64,000 bases of DNA. Origin: Nocardia sp. alder85J (lineage in GTDB: Bacteria; Actinomycetota; Actinomycetes; Mycobacteriales; Mycobacteriaceae). Position numbers and translations under genes: made by a program. Below the pieces are notes generated by a model. That model ran no database searches, was not told the origin of the DNA, and worked only from the letters and a program-made list of their open reading frames with translations. Location: the NCBI RefSeq assembly GCF_020176955.2, contig NZ_JAIUCZ020000002.1, forward strand, positions 186,001 to 250,000, in the 5' to 3' direction. Position 1 is the first letter of the stretch. Each line of letters begins with the position of its first letter. Positions 45,820 through 57,481 of the stretch are shown here, piece by piece.

Positions 45820-47999
45820 CCGCACCGCGTAGACCTGTTCGAGGGGGCGTCGTCCGGGATCTCGTGGACGATGCGATGATCCAGTGCTCGCACGTGGACG
45901 CCCGGCTGGCCCGCCGCTCGCCGCCGGGCCACCGATTCGTGGACCGCTCGATACAGCTCGGGATCCACGGAATCCTCCCAGGAGTGCGGCCGGGCGGCGG
46001 GTACCGACGCCGGCAGCAATTCGAGATGGGCGGGATCGGGAAGGCCACCGCCGTGCGGGTCGCCGGGATCGATGAGCTCCGGCCGCACGTGGCCGTCGAT
46101 GCCGACCCGATCGGCCCACGAGAAGAGCGCCGACATGGATGCGAGCTCGGTGATCTCGCCGGCGTTCGCCACCGCCGCGCGCACGAGTTCGGTCGCGGTC
46201 TCGATCTCCCGGCGTGCCAGTGTCAACTGTGTTTCGGCATCGAAAACCTCGTTTCCGCCGAGGATGGCGCGATCGTACAGATATGAGCCGAGGTCGTTGC
46301 GAGCGTTGTCGAGCGCTTCCCGGAAGGCGCGATCCGGCTGGAACACCGACTCCCGGGCGCGGCGCGCATCAGCGGATGCGGCCACCGGCAGCTGGAGGTC
46401 GTCCACGATGCGCCCGGTCGCATGCAGCCGGTCCAACTCGGCGATGATCTGCTTGGTGGCGGTGTCGAACCGGTCCGAGTTGAACATTCGGTCACCGGCG
46501 CTCGCCCGTTGCGCTCCCTCCACGGACCAGGTCAGATGCCGCTGCCTGAGCTCGTCGATTCGCGCCCGCACCGCCTCGGCGCTGTCGCGGGCGGCGCCGG
46601 GTGGGACTTCCACTGTCGCCGAACGAGTTTCGGTCGGGCCGACATCGTCGTGGGACGGTGTCCGGGCGGCGGCATCGTGACCGTCCGGTAGTCCGGCCGC
46701 CTCCGCCTCCCGGCCGTGGTTCTCCCCGGAGCCCGGCGCGGGTTCGCCGCTGCCGGGTGGCCGGTGGGCCTGTGCCTCCGGCCCCAGTTCCGGGTCGTAG
46801 GCGTACACGGTGCCCGGGTCGCGGCCGCCGCGCCGGATGCGCGCCGCCCCCGGCCCCTCGGTGAATGCGCCGGGGTGTGCGTCCGGTCGAGCCGATGTGC
46901 CTGCGGCACTGTGAGAATCGACCGGTCCGCCGCGAACGACCCGCCGTCCCGGCGTGTCCGGTTCCGTGCCGGGGTTGCCGACCGGGTCCGCTCGGCCGTC
47001 TACCGCCGGCATCGTGCCGAGGCGCTCCGGCAGCTCCGGCGCCGTGCCACCGGCGGGATCCCGCAGTGCCGCGAATCCGTTGTGCACCGCGTGGACAGTG
47101 CCGCCGAGCGCGCCGCCGACGATGCCGGCGATCAGACCGCCCCGCGCTTGCGCGTCCCACGGCAGGGACCAGGTTCCGGTGTACCCGTAATCGGTCAGCG
47201 CACCGGCCGCGCTCCCGGCGGCCGCACCGCCCAGACCGCCGACGCCGCCGAGCAGCAGTGGCGCGAGCAATGCCGCCCGGGGACCGAAACGTGTTGTGGT
47301 GAAACGGGACAGCGCGGGCGCGGCCCGATGCGCCAGGAAGGAGCCACCGATTCCGCCCGCGACGCCGCTCACCGCGGCGGTGATCACGGCCCGCGCGTCC
47401 AGGCCGTGCCGATGCCCCGCGGCCGTTTGTCTCAGCTCCGCGCCGACCGTGACCAGTGTGTTGATGCCACCGCCGAGTAGTCCCGCATGGAGCAGCATGC
47501 CCGCGCGGGAGGTCCGATAGGTCAGTCCCGTGCCGGCGAGCCGATCCAGCAGCCGGAACAGGCTCTGCCGCCAGCCGGCTCGGGCGGCGGCCCGGTCCGC
47601 CGCCTCCTTCACCGCGCCGGCTTGTAGCAGCGCCGCGTCGGCGGCCAGTTGGGCGACGGTGACGACGGCCATGCCGTCCCAGGTGAACTGGCCCGCCTCG
47701 ACGGTGTTGGCCCCCTCGTAGTTCTGCGCGGCGAGACTGTCGCTGAACGCACCCTGCTGTCCCGCGGTGGCCGAGGTGCGGTGCAGGGTGTCGCTGATGG
47801 CGCTCACCGTGGCACCGGATCCCGAGGCCGGCAGCCGGTCCGCGAGCGCGGCGATCTCGGCGGCCAGCCCTTTCAGCCGGTCACCGGCTTCCGACCAGGC
47901 GTCGCCGACCCGGCGCCACTCGCCGATGTGGGCCTGTGGGCGCGGGCCCAGCACCGCTTCGGCGAGTTGCAGGGGAATACCGGACAGTGGGCTCGTCAT
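45756..47999 (-). CDS. Effector-like T7SS protein, N-terminal part (frame broken before its hydrolase domain)
   Basis: The first about 720 codons make sense. They comprise a WXG100-like helical N-terminus (about 5-145, WRRVGDAWSEAGDRLKGLAAEI), glycine-rich hydrophobic segments (about 165-310, GVGGLGGAAAGSAAGAL) that could insert in membranes, a Pro/Gly linker, and a helical domain (about 495-660). After VHEIPDDAP the reading becomes an Arg/Cys-rich nonsense tail, while the alpha/beta-hydrolase continues in another frame. The total span 44800-47999 is 3200 nt, one short of a multiple of three. The intact gene would encode about 1066 aa. It is either a sequencing error, a pseudogene or a phase-variable tract. 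Confidence 0.7.
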   Translation of the reverse strand: MTSPLSGIPLQLAEAVLGPRPQAHIGEWRRVGDAWSEAGDRLKGLAAEIAALADRLPASGSGATVSAISDTLHRTSATAGQQGAFSDSLAAQNYEGANTVEAGQFTWDGMAVVTVAQLAADAALLQAGAVKEAADRAAARAGWRQSLFRLLDRLAGTGLTYRTSRAGMLLHAGLLGGGINTLVTVGAELRQTAAGHRHGLDARAVITAAVSGVAGGIGGSFLAHRAAPALSRFTTTRFGPRAALLAPLLLGGVGGLGGAAAGSAAGALTDYGYTGTWSLPWDAQARGGLIAGIVGGALGGTVHAVHNGFAALRDPAGGTAPELPERLGTMPAVDGRADPVGNPGTEPDTPGRRVVRGGPVDSHSAAGTSARPDAHPGAFTEGPGAARIRRGGRDPGTVYAYDPELGPEAQAHRPPGSGEPAPGSGENHGREAEAAGLPDGHDAAARTPSHDDVGPTETRSATVEVPPGAARDSAEAVRARIDELRQRHLTWSVEGAQRASAGDRMFNSDRFDTATKQIIAELDRLHATGRIVDDLQLPVAASADARRARESVFQPDRAFREALDNARNDLGSYLYDRAILGGNEVFDAETQLTLARREIETATELVRAAVANAGEITELASMSALFSWADRVGIDGHVRPELIDPGDPHGGGLPDPAHLELLPASVPAARPHSWEDSVDPELYRAVHESVARRRAAGQPGVHVRALDHRIVHEIPDDAPSNRSTRCGCRTAGRSTCGCSATRTATRC

Positions 48000-48154
48000 T
48001 GCCTGTGGATTCGTGGTCCGGGCGCGGGACCGGGATCACCGGGAGCGGTCCGTCGCGCCGATCGATGTGCGCTGAGTTCGCCAATCCTATGGGCGGGCTG
48101 CGGAATTCGGCCTCCCAGCGCTGGCGGGCGGGCCCGCGGCGGTCCTCGGTCCGG

Positions 48155-48181
48155 TCCCCATGGGTGGGAAGGCTCGACAAT
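48155..48181 (+). promoter_or_regulatory. TTCCCA-N4-TGGGAA-N5-GACAAT element, copy 4
   Basis: TCCCCA-TGGG-TGGGAA (48155-48170) has one mismatch; GACAAT follows at 48176-48181 after 5 nt. A start about 7 nt later leaves a 30-nt leader containing AAGGGAG before the ATG at 48218. The element lies in the region divergent from the effector-like gene. Confidence 0.65.
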
Positions 48182-48217
48182 GAGCGAGTCGGGGTGGCCG
48201 AAGGGAGTTGATCGCAC

Positions 48218-50124
48218 ATGCCTGACAGCTTGGATATCGACCCTGAGGTACTGCGGCAACTGGCGAGCCAGCACGACCGGGTCGCGGCTGACACGCGGAC
48301 CTGGGCCCAGCCGCCCCAGGCATGGCTCGACGGCTTCCACGACAGTTACGGAGCGATTGCGGACCCGGTCCGGCAGGCGCTGGTGAACTACTACGGTGCC
48401 CGGCAGCGCGCGGGGGAGGCGCTCGCCAAGGAGCACGACAACACCGCGCAGGCCCTGCGCGACGCCGCGCGCGCCTACGAACTGGCCGACCAGCACGGCG
48501 CCCAGACGATCAACAACAACGGCAATCAGTTCGGCGGCAGCCATGCGCCGCCGGGCGCCCCCGGCACCACGGGCAGCCCGACGCACCCGGGTCCCGGCGA
48601 CACCGGTACCAACCCGAACGGTGGTCCCGGCACCACCGGCTCCCCGCAGGCGCCCGGTGGCGCCGCGCCCGGCGGGCCCGGTGGCAGCGCCCCCGGTCAG
48701 GGCGGCGGCGACAACTCGCCGACCGGTCCCGGCAACGGCAGCGACGGAATGCCCAGCCTGCCGGGCCGGGGTGCGGACGCGCCGTACTCCAACGACCGGC
48801 CGCCGACCACGTCGCTGGACAACCTGGGCGCCGGTGGTCCCGGTGGTCCCGGTGCCGGCGTCATGGCCGGCGGTGGCGACGACGGCCGCGGCGGCCCCTC
48901 CGGCCCGCCGTCGGGTGCGACGGCCGGTGGGTCCACCCAGGACGCCATCGATACCTTCGGCGCCCCGGTCCCGATGATGAGCCCGTTCGCGGCCGCGGTC
49001 GCCGCGGCCGCGGACCGGGAGCGCGGACCGGACTTCGTGGTCAACGCCGATTCGAGCGACGATCTGGTGCTGGCCCGCACCCTGCTGGGCGCGGTGCTCG
49101 CCGCGGTCGATTCGCCGGTCGGCATGACCTGGGCGGTGTCGGTGATGCGCGGACCGGCCGGGGCCGGGGTGTTCATCACCTCCAACGAGGGCCGGGGCTG
49201 GATGCCGGCCGGACTGTTCCTGCCGCGCGAGGTGTCCAGCCCGTGGATGTGGGACGAACTGCTCGCCGCGGACGGCGGCTCGCCGTGGGAGGGCGTCGCC
49301 GACCCGGCCCGCGTGCTGGCCGAATTCGGACTGGTGTGGGGACCGAAGGCCGGGGCGAAACTCTCGGCCCTGGTGTCCTCCGGCCCGATCGACTCCAGCC
49401 TGCGGCTGAGCCTGAACGAGGTGCCGATGCAGGGCATGGTCGGCCCGATCTACGACGTCGACCTGCGCCACCCCACCCCCGACACCAACGATCGGCTCGG
49501 CCTGTTCGGCTCGGTCGGAGCGCTGGAACAGGTTGCGGCGGTGCCGGATTCGGCCGTGTACGGCCGATGCCTGACGCTGGCCGGCGAGGCCCACGCCCAG
49601 GTGGGCCGGGCCACCACCACCCCCGCGGAAGCCGTGGAGGCCCGCGCGGTGCGCGGCCGCATCCTGGCGATGGTGCAGGCCGGGCAGCCCGTGCAGCGAA
49701 TGCTCTGGGATCAGTTGCGCGATGCCGACGACCTGCTGGCCGCCGCCATGCTCTCCCGCCGCGTCGACGTGGGCCGGGTGGATCTGGGCGGCCTGCGCGT
49801 CAGCGACGAGGGAGCCGCGTTGCGCGCCATGGTCTTCGAGCGCCGCTGCAACGAGTTGGCGTTGCTGCTGGCCGGTGGTGGCGAGTCCCGGCAGACCCTG
49901 CGTGACGCGGTGTACGTGTACGACCAGATCACCGCGCATCCGCAGTTCGTGGCCCCGCCGGCCGCGGTCACCGTGACCGAGGAGCACGTCGCCGTCCAGA
50001 CCGTGTCGGGTGCGGTCGCCGCACCGGTCACCGCCGGACCGCCGGGCGGCGCTGTACCGCCGGTGTTCGGGGTGAGTGCGCCGCGTACCGACGCACCGCC
50101 GGTGGCCGGTCCGGACAGCTTCTG

Positions 50125-50125
<1 letters not shown>
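48218..50125 (+). CDS. EspC-like plus Rv3899c-like modular secreted protein (B)
   Basis: This 635-aa protein starts with an EspC/WXG100-like target domain (about 1-100, LDIDPEVLRQLASQHDRVAADT). A Gly/Pro/Asn linker follows (105-250), and then the same Rv3899c-like C-terminal region as the 41686-44301 product (about 270-585). Matching segments are DLVLARTLLGAVLAAV, SNEGRGWMPAGLFLPREVSSPW, WEGVADPARVLAEF, QLRDADDLLAAAMLSRR and FERRCNELALLLAG. A disordered Val/Pro tail follows. AAGGGAG precedes the ATG. The downstream gene starts within its stop (TGATG). The two paralogues suggest substrates or gating components with related C-termini. Confidence 0.78.
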
Positions 50126-52227
<2,102 letters not shown>

Positions 52228-52293
52228 GGGCGGCCTCGCGCGTTGTGCTGTGTCACAGTGAATTGCGCTTCGGTACAGTGAGATTCGTGCCCG

Positions 52294-52309
52294 GGCCGGA
52301 CGACCGGCC
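52294..52309. terminator. Possible small hairpin between convergent genes
   Basis: A 6-bp stem GGCCGG/CCGGCC with a 4-nt loop lies 66 bp after the 50125 gene and 18 bp from the end of the convergent 52328 gene. Weak by size. Confidence 0.35.
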
Positions 52310-52327
52310 GAGGTGGATTCCGGACGG

Positions 52328-53506
52328 TCAGGTCCCGTAGACGGGGACGGCCGAATTCTCCGCGCCGTCCTCGGTGTCGGGCTGCTCCTCGGTGCCGGTG
52401 GCCGCCGGGATCGGGGTGGTCTGCGGTGTCCTGTTCGGCCCCTTGGGGGTCCGGCTGTTGGGATCCTCGGGTACCGCGGGAGCGCCGGTGGGCGGCGTGG
52501 CGCCGGTTTGCGGGGCGGTACCGGGCTGGCCCGTGTTCCCAGACGGCGCACTGATACTCGGATTCTGTGTGGTGCCGGATTGCGGTGTGGCGGCGCCGGT
52601 TTGCGGACCGTCCGCGGCGGGTGCGGCGCCGGAGTCACCGGCGGTGGCGTCGCTCGCGGGCTGGCCGGGCTGCTGCTGGCCGCCGGGACCGCCGGGCTGC
52701 TGCTGTCCGTCGCCCTGGCCCTGCTGGTCGTGCTGGCTGTCCTGCTGTCGTTTCAGGAATTCGGGAACCAGCGGCGCCAGCTCCATCAGGCCCATCGGAA
52801 TCATCATCAGCAGCGGCAGCAGCGACGACAGGCCGCTGCCGGAGGAACTGCCGGTACTGGCGGAACTGGTACTGCCGGAGGATGTTCCACTGCCGCTGCC
52901 GTCACCGGAGGAACCGCTGCCGGACGAGCCGCTGTCGGCGGAACTCCCGGAGGAACCGCCACTGTCGGTACCGCTGCCGGACGAACTGCCGGAACCGGCC
53001 ATCGCCGCATTCTGTTCCGCCACCGCCGTGACCTTCTTGTACACCGCGTCCACCGCGTCGCCGATCGCCTTCATCAGCGTCGTCTCCTGGGTGCTGGTCA
53101 GCTTCGCCTTGCCGACCCCGCTCAGCAGGGCGTTCAACTCGGAGACGATCGAGCCGATGGCCGACAGCGTGGTGTCCTTGCCCGCCGACATCACGATGGC
53201 GGCCTGAAGCACCGTGCCGTCGTAGCTCTGCAAGGCGGTCTGCCGGGCCTGGACCGCGGCGAGCACGGTCTTGTAGGCATTGGTGGCGGTGCCCTGCTCC
53301 AGATCGTCGTACTGGACGCTGGTCAGCAGATCATCGACGTTGGGCGGGGCGAAGGTGGTGCCGCGGCCGAGCAGATCGACCGCGGTCTGAATGGCGGATT
53401 CCGCCATGCCGATGAAGCTCGTCAGCGCTGCGGAACCGCCTGGGGGCCGGACGAGTTGGACGGTCGCATAATGTTGCCCCACGCCCGTCGCCGTGCTCGT
53501 CGTCAT
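52328..53506 (-). CDS. Helical secreted-type protein with Ser-Gly linker and hydrophobic segment
   Basis: This 392-aa protein has a helical N-terminal domain (about 25-165, YKTVLAAVQARQTALQSYDGTVL and SAIGSIVSELNALLSG). The domain resembles that of the locus NlpC/P60 and transglycosylase proteins (DUF4226-like by pattern). Ser/Gly repeats and a Met/Leu-rich hydrophobic segment (LLPLLMMIPMGLMELAPLVP) follow, and then a Gln/Pro/Gly tail. No catalytic domain is present. The ATG at 53506 was preferred to the GTG at 53539. The conserved promoter on this strand would start transcription near 53535, giving a short leader that contains GGGAGG. Confidence 0.65.
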   Translation of the reverse strand: MTTSTATGVGQHYATVQLVRPPGGSAALTSFIGMAESAIQTAVDLLGRGTTFAPPNVDDLLTSVQYDDLEQGTATNAYKTVLAAVQARQTALQSYDGTVLQAAIVMSAGKDTTLSAIGSIVSELNALLSGVGKAKLTSTQETTLMKAIGDAVDAVYKKVTAVAEQNAAMAGSGSSSGSGTDSGGSSGSSADSGSSGSGSSGDGSGSGTSSGSTSSASTGSSSGSGLSSLLPLLMMIPMGLMELAPLVPEFLKRQQDSQHDQQGQGDGQQQPGGPGGQQQPGQPASDATAGDSGAAPAADGPQTGAATPQSGTTQNPSISAPSGNTGQPGTAPQTGATPPTGAPAVPEDPNSRTPKGPNRTPQTTPIPAATGTEEQPDTEDGAENSAVPVYGT

Positions 53507-53541
53507 CCGATCTGTCACCGCCTCCCTGCCCGATCTCACTC

Positions 53542-53568
53542 ATTGTGGAGTGTTCCCGAACCTGGGAA
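53542..53568 (-). promoter_or_regulatory. TTCCCA-N4-TGGGAA-N5-CACAAT element, copy 5 (minus strand)
   Basis: Read on the minus strand, TTCCCA-GGTT-CGGGAA (53568 to 53553) is followed after 5 nt by CACAAT (53547 to 53542). Predicted transcription begins near 53535, about 29 nt before the ATG at 53506. Confidence 0.65.
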
Positions 53569-53610
53569 GCGGTCCGATTCGAAGTGTGATCGGTCCGTTC
53601 GGACGATACG

Positions 53611-53637
53611 CCCCCAGGATTGGGAACGATGTGACAT
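53611..53637 (+). promoter_or_regulatory. TTCCCA-N4-TGGGAA element, copy 6
   Basis: CCCCCA-GGAT-TGGGAA (53611-53626) keeps the right arm exactly; TGACAT occupies the -10 position (53632-53637). It lies 69 bp before the NlpC/P60 gene, back to back with copy 5. Confidence 0.5.
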
Positions 53638-53705
53638 CGGCCAGGCGTCACAATGAGATCTTCCGCAGTGATAATTCGGGGTGGGTCGCGAGAACGGGAG
53701 GATGA

Positions 53706-54623
53706 ATGGCGCCGGCACTGGCCGATGATCTCAACGGTGTGCTGCAATCGCTGCTCGGTCTCTACGGACAGACTCAGCCCAGTTCGGTCGACGCTGTTGC
53801 CATGAATGCAATTTCCGGCGATTTGTCTGCCCATTCCGGTCACACCATCAATGGCTACACCGATGCGCGCGGCACGCAGACCACGGTCGCCGACGGGCAC
53901 GGTCACAAGGATGCGGTCGTCGCCAAGGCGGTCGCCGCGGCCGCCGACACCACCGTCGCCGGGCGCAGCCAATTGGCCGATCAGATCGCCGATTTCCGCA
54001 CCCGCGCGCAGGCCATCACGTCGCTCGGCGACACCCCGTTCACCGGGGCCGCACTGCTGGACGCGGCCCAGCACACCATCGGCCGGGCCGCCGATCAGGT
54101 CGGCGCGGATGTGGCCGCGGCGCGCAAACACGCAGCACAGATCATGCCGCCGGCCGCGTCGGCGCCGATGCGCGTGCACACCGTCTCCGCGACCAGGCCC
54201 CGCCGGACCCGGTCCAAACGGCGCAACCTGCCCTCGGACGCCACCGCCGGCGGCTCGGCCGTGCGCGCCGCCAACGCGGCGGTCGGCACGCCGTACGTCT
54301 GGGGTGGCGGCGGCGCCCGCGGGGCCAGCGGCGGTGGATTCGACTGCTCCGGTCTGACCCAATACGCGATCGCGCAGGCCTCCGGTGGGCACGTCGTATT
54401 ACCGCGCACCACATACGAACAGATCTACAGCGGTGTGCGGGTCCCGACATCGGACGTCCGACCTGGAGATCTGGTTTTCCCGGCGAGTTCGTTCAGCGCG
54501 CGCGGGCCCGAACATGTGCAATTGGCCGCCGGGAACGGCATGGTCATCGAGGCGCCGCATTCGGGTGCGACCGTGCGGTGGTCACGGATGCCGAGCAGTG
54601 CCGTGGTCGTCCGGGTCCTCTGA
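53706..54623 (+). CDS. NlpC/P60 peptidoglycan endopeptidase
   Basis: This 305-aa protein has a helical N-terminal domain (about 1-150) and a basic hinge (RPRRTRSKRRN). The C-terminal NlpC/P60 domain has C214 in DCSGLTQYA, H270 in GPEHVQLAAG and H285 in EAPHSGA. It should cleave peptide stems in peptidoglycan and help the secretion apparatus cross the wall. No Sec signal is visible, so it is probably exported with the helical domain as the targeting part. GGGAGG lies 4 nt before the ATG. The next gene begins 15 bp later. Confidence 0.85.
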   Translation: MAPALADDLNGVLQSLLGLYGQTQPSSVDAVAMNAISGDLSAHSGHTINGYTDARGTQTTVADGHGHKDAVVAKAVAAAADTTVAGRSQLADQIADFRTRAQAITSLGDTPFTGAALLDAAQHTIGRAADQVGADVAAARKHAAQIMPPAASAPMRVHTVSATRPRRTRSKRRNLPSDATAGGSAVRAANAAVGTPYVWGGGGARGASGGGFDCSGLTQYAIAQASGGHVVLPRTTYEQIYSGVRVPTSDVRPGDLVFPASSFSARGPEHVQLAAGNGMVIEAPHSGATVRWSRMPSSAVVVRVL

Positions 54624-54638
54624 CGCGGGGAGCCCGCT

Positions 54639-56474
54639 GTGCCTATCGAAATTCCGCATGACGTGGCGCTTTTCCTCAATTACATGGGCGTCCCGTATCC
54701 GGATATCAACGAGGACGAGGTCCGTAAACTCGGCCGGGAGGTCGAGAATTTCGCCACGAACGTCTCGAATACCCACTCGGCGGCGACCGGCGCCATCAAG
54801 GACATGAACTCGGTCTATTCCGGATACTCGTACGAACAGTTGCTGGCGGCCTGGGGCCGGATGAGCGCGGGCCACATGCGCGATCTCGACATGGCCTGCA
54901 AGGTGGTCGGCCGGGCGCTGGACGTCGCGGCGGATGTCATCGCGGGGGTGAAGGTGGCGGTGCTGGCCGAACTCGGCGCCCTGGCCGCCTCGTATTTCGC
55001 CTCGTTGTCGGCCGTTTTCGTCACCGGAGGCCTGTCCGCGGCGATGACCATGCTGATCGAGGAGGCCGCCAAACGGATTCTGTCCGCGATGGAGCAGTAC
55101 CTCGTGGCGTACATCCTCATGGAGGTGGTCGGCAAGGCGATCGAACCGCTCGAACACGTCGTGGACCAGATGATCAGCGGCGTACTGCATCACGCGGTCG
55201 AGGATCTGCTGGGCGTGCCGCCGCCGAGCAGTTCCTCGGTGATGCCGTTGCACATCGAACCGGACGAAGTATTGCGTTATGCCGGGCTGCTCGACAAATA
55301 CGCGGACGACATGTTGAAACATGCTTCCGATTTCGCCGACAACGTCGGATCGATGGATTTCAGCACGCCCACCGCACCCGGCGCCGATCCGGCCGATACC
55401 CCGCAGTCCGACTCCGGGCGGCCGCCACCGTCGGTCTCGTCGCCGGCCGCGTCCACCTACCCGCCCGCCGCGACGAACCAACCGGCGGCGACCGCGAATC
55501 AACCGGCAGCACAGAACAACCCGGCCGACCCGCGCGCGGCGCAGCAGCACCGCTCCGCCGCGCCCGCCGATGCCGCCGCGCGCGGGCAGCAGGCCCCGCA
55601 ATCGGCTCCGGGACAGACCCGAGCGGACGGGCAGTCCGCCGCCCATGCTCCGGCCGCCGCGCACGCCCCGGCGACCGGCTCGTCGCCGTCGAACACCGGA
55701 TCGCCGGTCTCGGCCGGCTCCGACAATCGGCCACCGGCCGATGTCTCGACGGGCACCTCCGGGCGCCCGCCGGCCTGGAGCGTCACCCCGGACACCACCG
55801 CGAACGTTGCCACGCTCGGTGCGGAACAGGCTGTGTCACAGCAACTTCCGGATTCACCGACGACCTCGGGCGAGGTGCCCGGCAGCAGCGGACCCGTCGC
55901 GGACCCGGGCACGAGCCTGCCCGGGGCGACGCCGTCGGCCGACGGCACCGTGCCACCGCCGACGGACCTCGGCGAATCCGCCGGGGACGGACAGCCCGGC
56001 GAGAACAGCCCGTGGCGCGGTGGCCGCCCGCCCGGCGAACGCGCCACACCGTGGCGGCAGACGCGCCGCCGCCCGGCCGCCCCAGCCTCCGAGTCGCCCG
56101 GTCCCGATACCGTGCCGACCGTCGCACCGGACCGCGACCGGGTCACCGCGGACCGGCGGCGATCCGGCACGCCGTGGTCGAAACCCCGGCGCACCGAGCA
56201 GGTTCCGGACGGGGACGGCCGCGAACAGGTCTTCGCGCCGACCTCGGCCGACAGCGCACCACGGGTGGGGACAGAGCCGGGCCACACCACGGAGGGCGAG
56301 GTCCCGCCGCAGCAGGCCCGTGACGTCGGCGAGCGGTCGGGTCGTGCCGTCGGCGACGAGGTCGCGTCTGCGGAGCGACCGGAAGTCGCGCCGCCGGATT
56401 CGGATCGGCTCGTGCCGCCGCAACCTCCGGATTCGCCCGATCACCCCGCAGTGTCGGCACCCGACATCCGTTGA
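54639..56474 (+). CDS. WXG100-like (CpnT N-terminus-type) protein with long disordered tail
   Basis: This 611-aa protein starts with the WXG100-like domain found at the head of many actinobacterial T7SS polymorphic toxins (about 1-200). IPHDVALFLNYMGVPYPDI, NVSNTHSAATGAIKDM, the YEQLLAAWGRM tryptophan turn and AMEQYLVAYILMEVVGKAIEPLE are seen. A second short helical unit (about 205-245) is followed by some 370 disordered Pro/Ala/Ser residues with two RxxxTPW-like units (ERATPWRQ, RSGTPWSK). No toxin domain is fused to its end. A convergent ADP-ribosyltransferase-like gene starts downstream on the other strand. The start codon is GTG or ATG at 54639. Confidence 0.75.
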   Translation: MPIEIPHDVALFLNYMGVPYPDINEDEVRKLGREVENFATNVSNTHSAATGAIKDMNSVYSGYSYEQLLAAWGRMSAGHMRDLDMACKVVGRALDVAADVIAGVKVAVLAELGALAASYFASLSAVFVTGGLSAAMTMLIEEAAKRILSAMEQYLVAYILMEVVGKAIEPLEHVVDQMISGVLHHAVEDLLGVPPPSSSSVMPLHIEPDEVLRYAGLLDKYADDMLKHASDFADNVGSMDFSTPTAPGADPADTPQSDSGRPPPSVSSPAASTYPPAATNQPAATANQPAAQNNPADPRAAQQHRSAAPADAAARGQQAPQSAPGQTRADGQSAAHAPAAAHAPATGSSPSNTGSPVSAGSDNRPPADVSTGTSGRPPAWSVTPDTTANVATLGAEQAVSQQLPDSPTTSGEVPGSSGPVADPGTSLPGATPSADGTVPPPTDLGESAGDGQPGENSPWRGGRPPGERATPWRQTRRRPAAPASESPGPDTVPTVAPDRDRVTADRRRSGTPWSKPRRTEQVPDGDGREQVFAPTSADSAPRVGTEPGHTTEGEVPPQQARDVGERSGRAVGDEVASAERPEVAPPDSDRLVPPQPPDSPDHPAVSAPDIR

Positions 56475-56548
56475 GCGGCAGCGCCTGCCGGTGATCGGGG
56501 GGCCGCGGTGGCTCGATCGCGGCGGTGGTCCCCGGTGCGGCTCCCGGC

Positions 56549-57361
56549 TCAGCGGGTGATCGTCAGCGCGGTGCGGTTGAGTACGACCCAGCGGCCGTTG
56601 GCGAAGTAGGCGTCGTAACCCCGCAGCGCCGCGAAGCGGCCGAGATTCGCGTACACGTCGCGCTGCGCGTACAACTCCCGCTTCCTGGCGGCCCAGACCT
56701 TCGGGGAACTCTGGTCGCCGAGGAGGCGGATCGCGCCGAGCAGCGCCGCGCGGCGGTCGGACGAGTCGACGGCGAGATCGGTGACGTCGACCGTGCGGGC
56801 GCCGGGTTTCAGCTTGATCCGGAGCGTCACGGCGCCCGGGCCGGCGGGCCGGTCGGCGGCCGTGCCCCAGCCGAGGTGGATTCCGCTGCCGTCGAGCGGG
56901 TCGTAGGTCGCGGGGTAGGTGCCCGAGATCACTTGCTCGGCATGTGATTCGCCGGTCACCAGGTGCAGTTCGGTGCCCTCGGCGGCGTCGAACTGTTCGC
57001 GGGTGACGAGGCTGGGCAGGCCGTCGAAACCCTGTCGCCGCGCGATCTCGGTGAGCGCCGGATCCGTGGCGGCGCCGGCACCGAGCCGGTCCTCGACCGA
57101 CATCCGGTCCGCCAGCCGCCGGAGATCGTCCGGGGTCGCGGTGCGGATCAGGTCCTGCCCGCGAACCGGGGCCAGCATCTGCCGTTCGAGGTCGTCGAAC
57201 GCTGTGGTCCGGTCCGCGGCCGATGCCGTCCCGGCGACGGTTCCGATGCCCTGCCCGATCTCGTCGGTGGCACGGGCGGCCGCGCCGCCCGCCTCGGGCA
57301 GCGTCCGGGTCAGGCGTTGCAGGACCGAACGCATCAGCTCGGTCAGCCGGTTGCCCATCAT
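56549..57361 (-). CDS. ADP-ribosyltransferase-like protein (possible effector)
   Basis: This 270-aa protein has a helical N-terminal half. The C-terminal domain (about 125-268) has the strand order of the ADP-ribosyltransferase fold of phage-head and polymorphic toxin ARTs: TELHLVTGESHAEQVISG, GSGIHLGWGTAADRP, GAVTLRIKLKPGARTVDV and the ending ALRGYDAYFANGRWVVLNRTALTI. The usual arginine at the end of strand 1 (YRG-type) is replaced by LVTG, so NAD chemistry is uncertain. It is convergent with the WXG100-like gene. It has a weak half-site (TTCCCAGCCG) of the locus motif at 57408, 47 bp upstream. Confidence 0.5.
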   Translation of the reverse strand: MMGNRLTELMRSVLQRLTRTLPEAGGAAARATDEIGQGIGTVAGTASAADRTTAFDDLERQMLAPVRGQDLIRTATPDDLRRLADRMSVEDRLGAGAATDPALTEIARRQGFDGLPSLVTREQFDAAEGTELHLVTGESHAEQVISGTYPATYDPLDGSGIHLGWGTAADRPAGPGAVTLRIKLKPGARTVDVTDLAVDSSDRRAALLGAIRLLGDQSSPKVWAARKRELYAQRDVYANLGRFAALRGYDAYFANGRWVVLNRTALTITR

Positions 57362-57481
57362 CGCCGCGGATGATCGATGATCGAGGTGAACGGTTGCCGC
57401 ACCGGCCTTCCCAGCCGAGGGGGCCGAGATCGGTTCCGGCGCGATCGGTCCGGTGCGGCCGCCGCGCTCACCCGCACGCTG

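Noticed and set aside
53622..53650. ECF sigma factor (SigM-type) promoter reading GGGAAC then CGTCA
   Set aside because: The spacing is about 18 nt here and no comparable CGTC element is seen at the other copies. A full dyad with fixed 5-nt phasing to a GACAAT-like hexamer explains the set better.
57408..57423. Half-site TTCCCAGCCG upstream of the ADP-ribosyltransferase-like gene
   Set aside because: The second arm (AGGGGG) has three mismatches and no -10-like hexamer follows in either direction.
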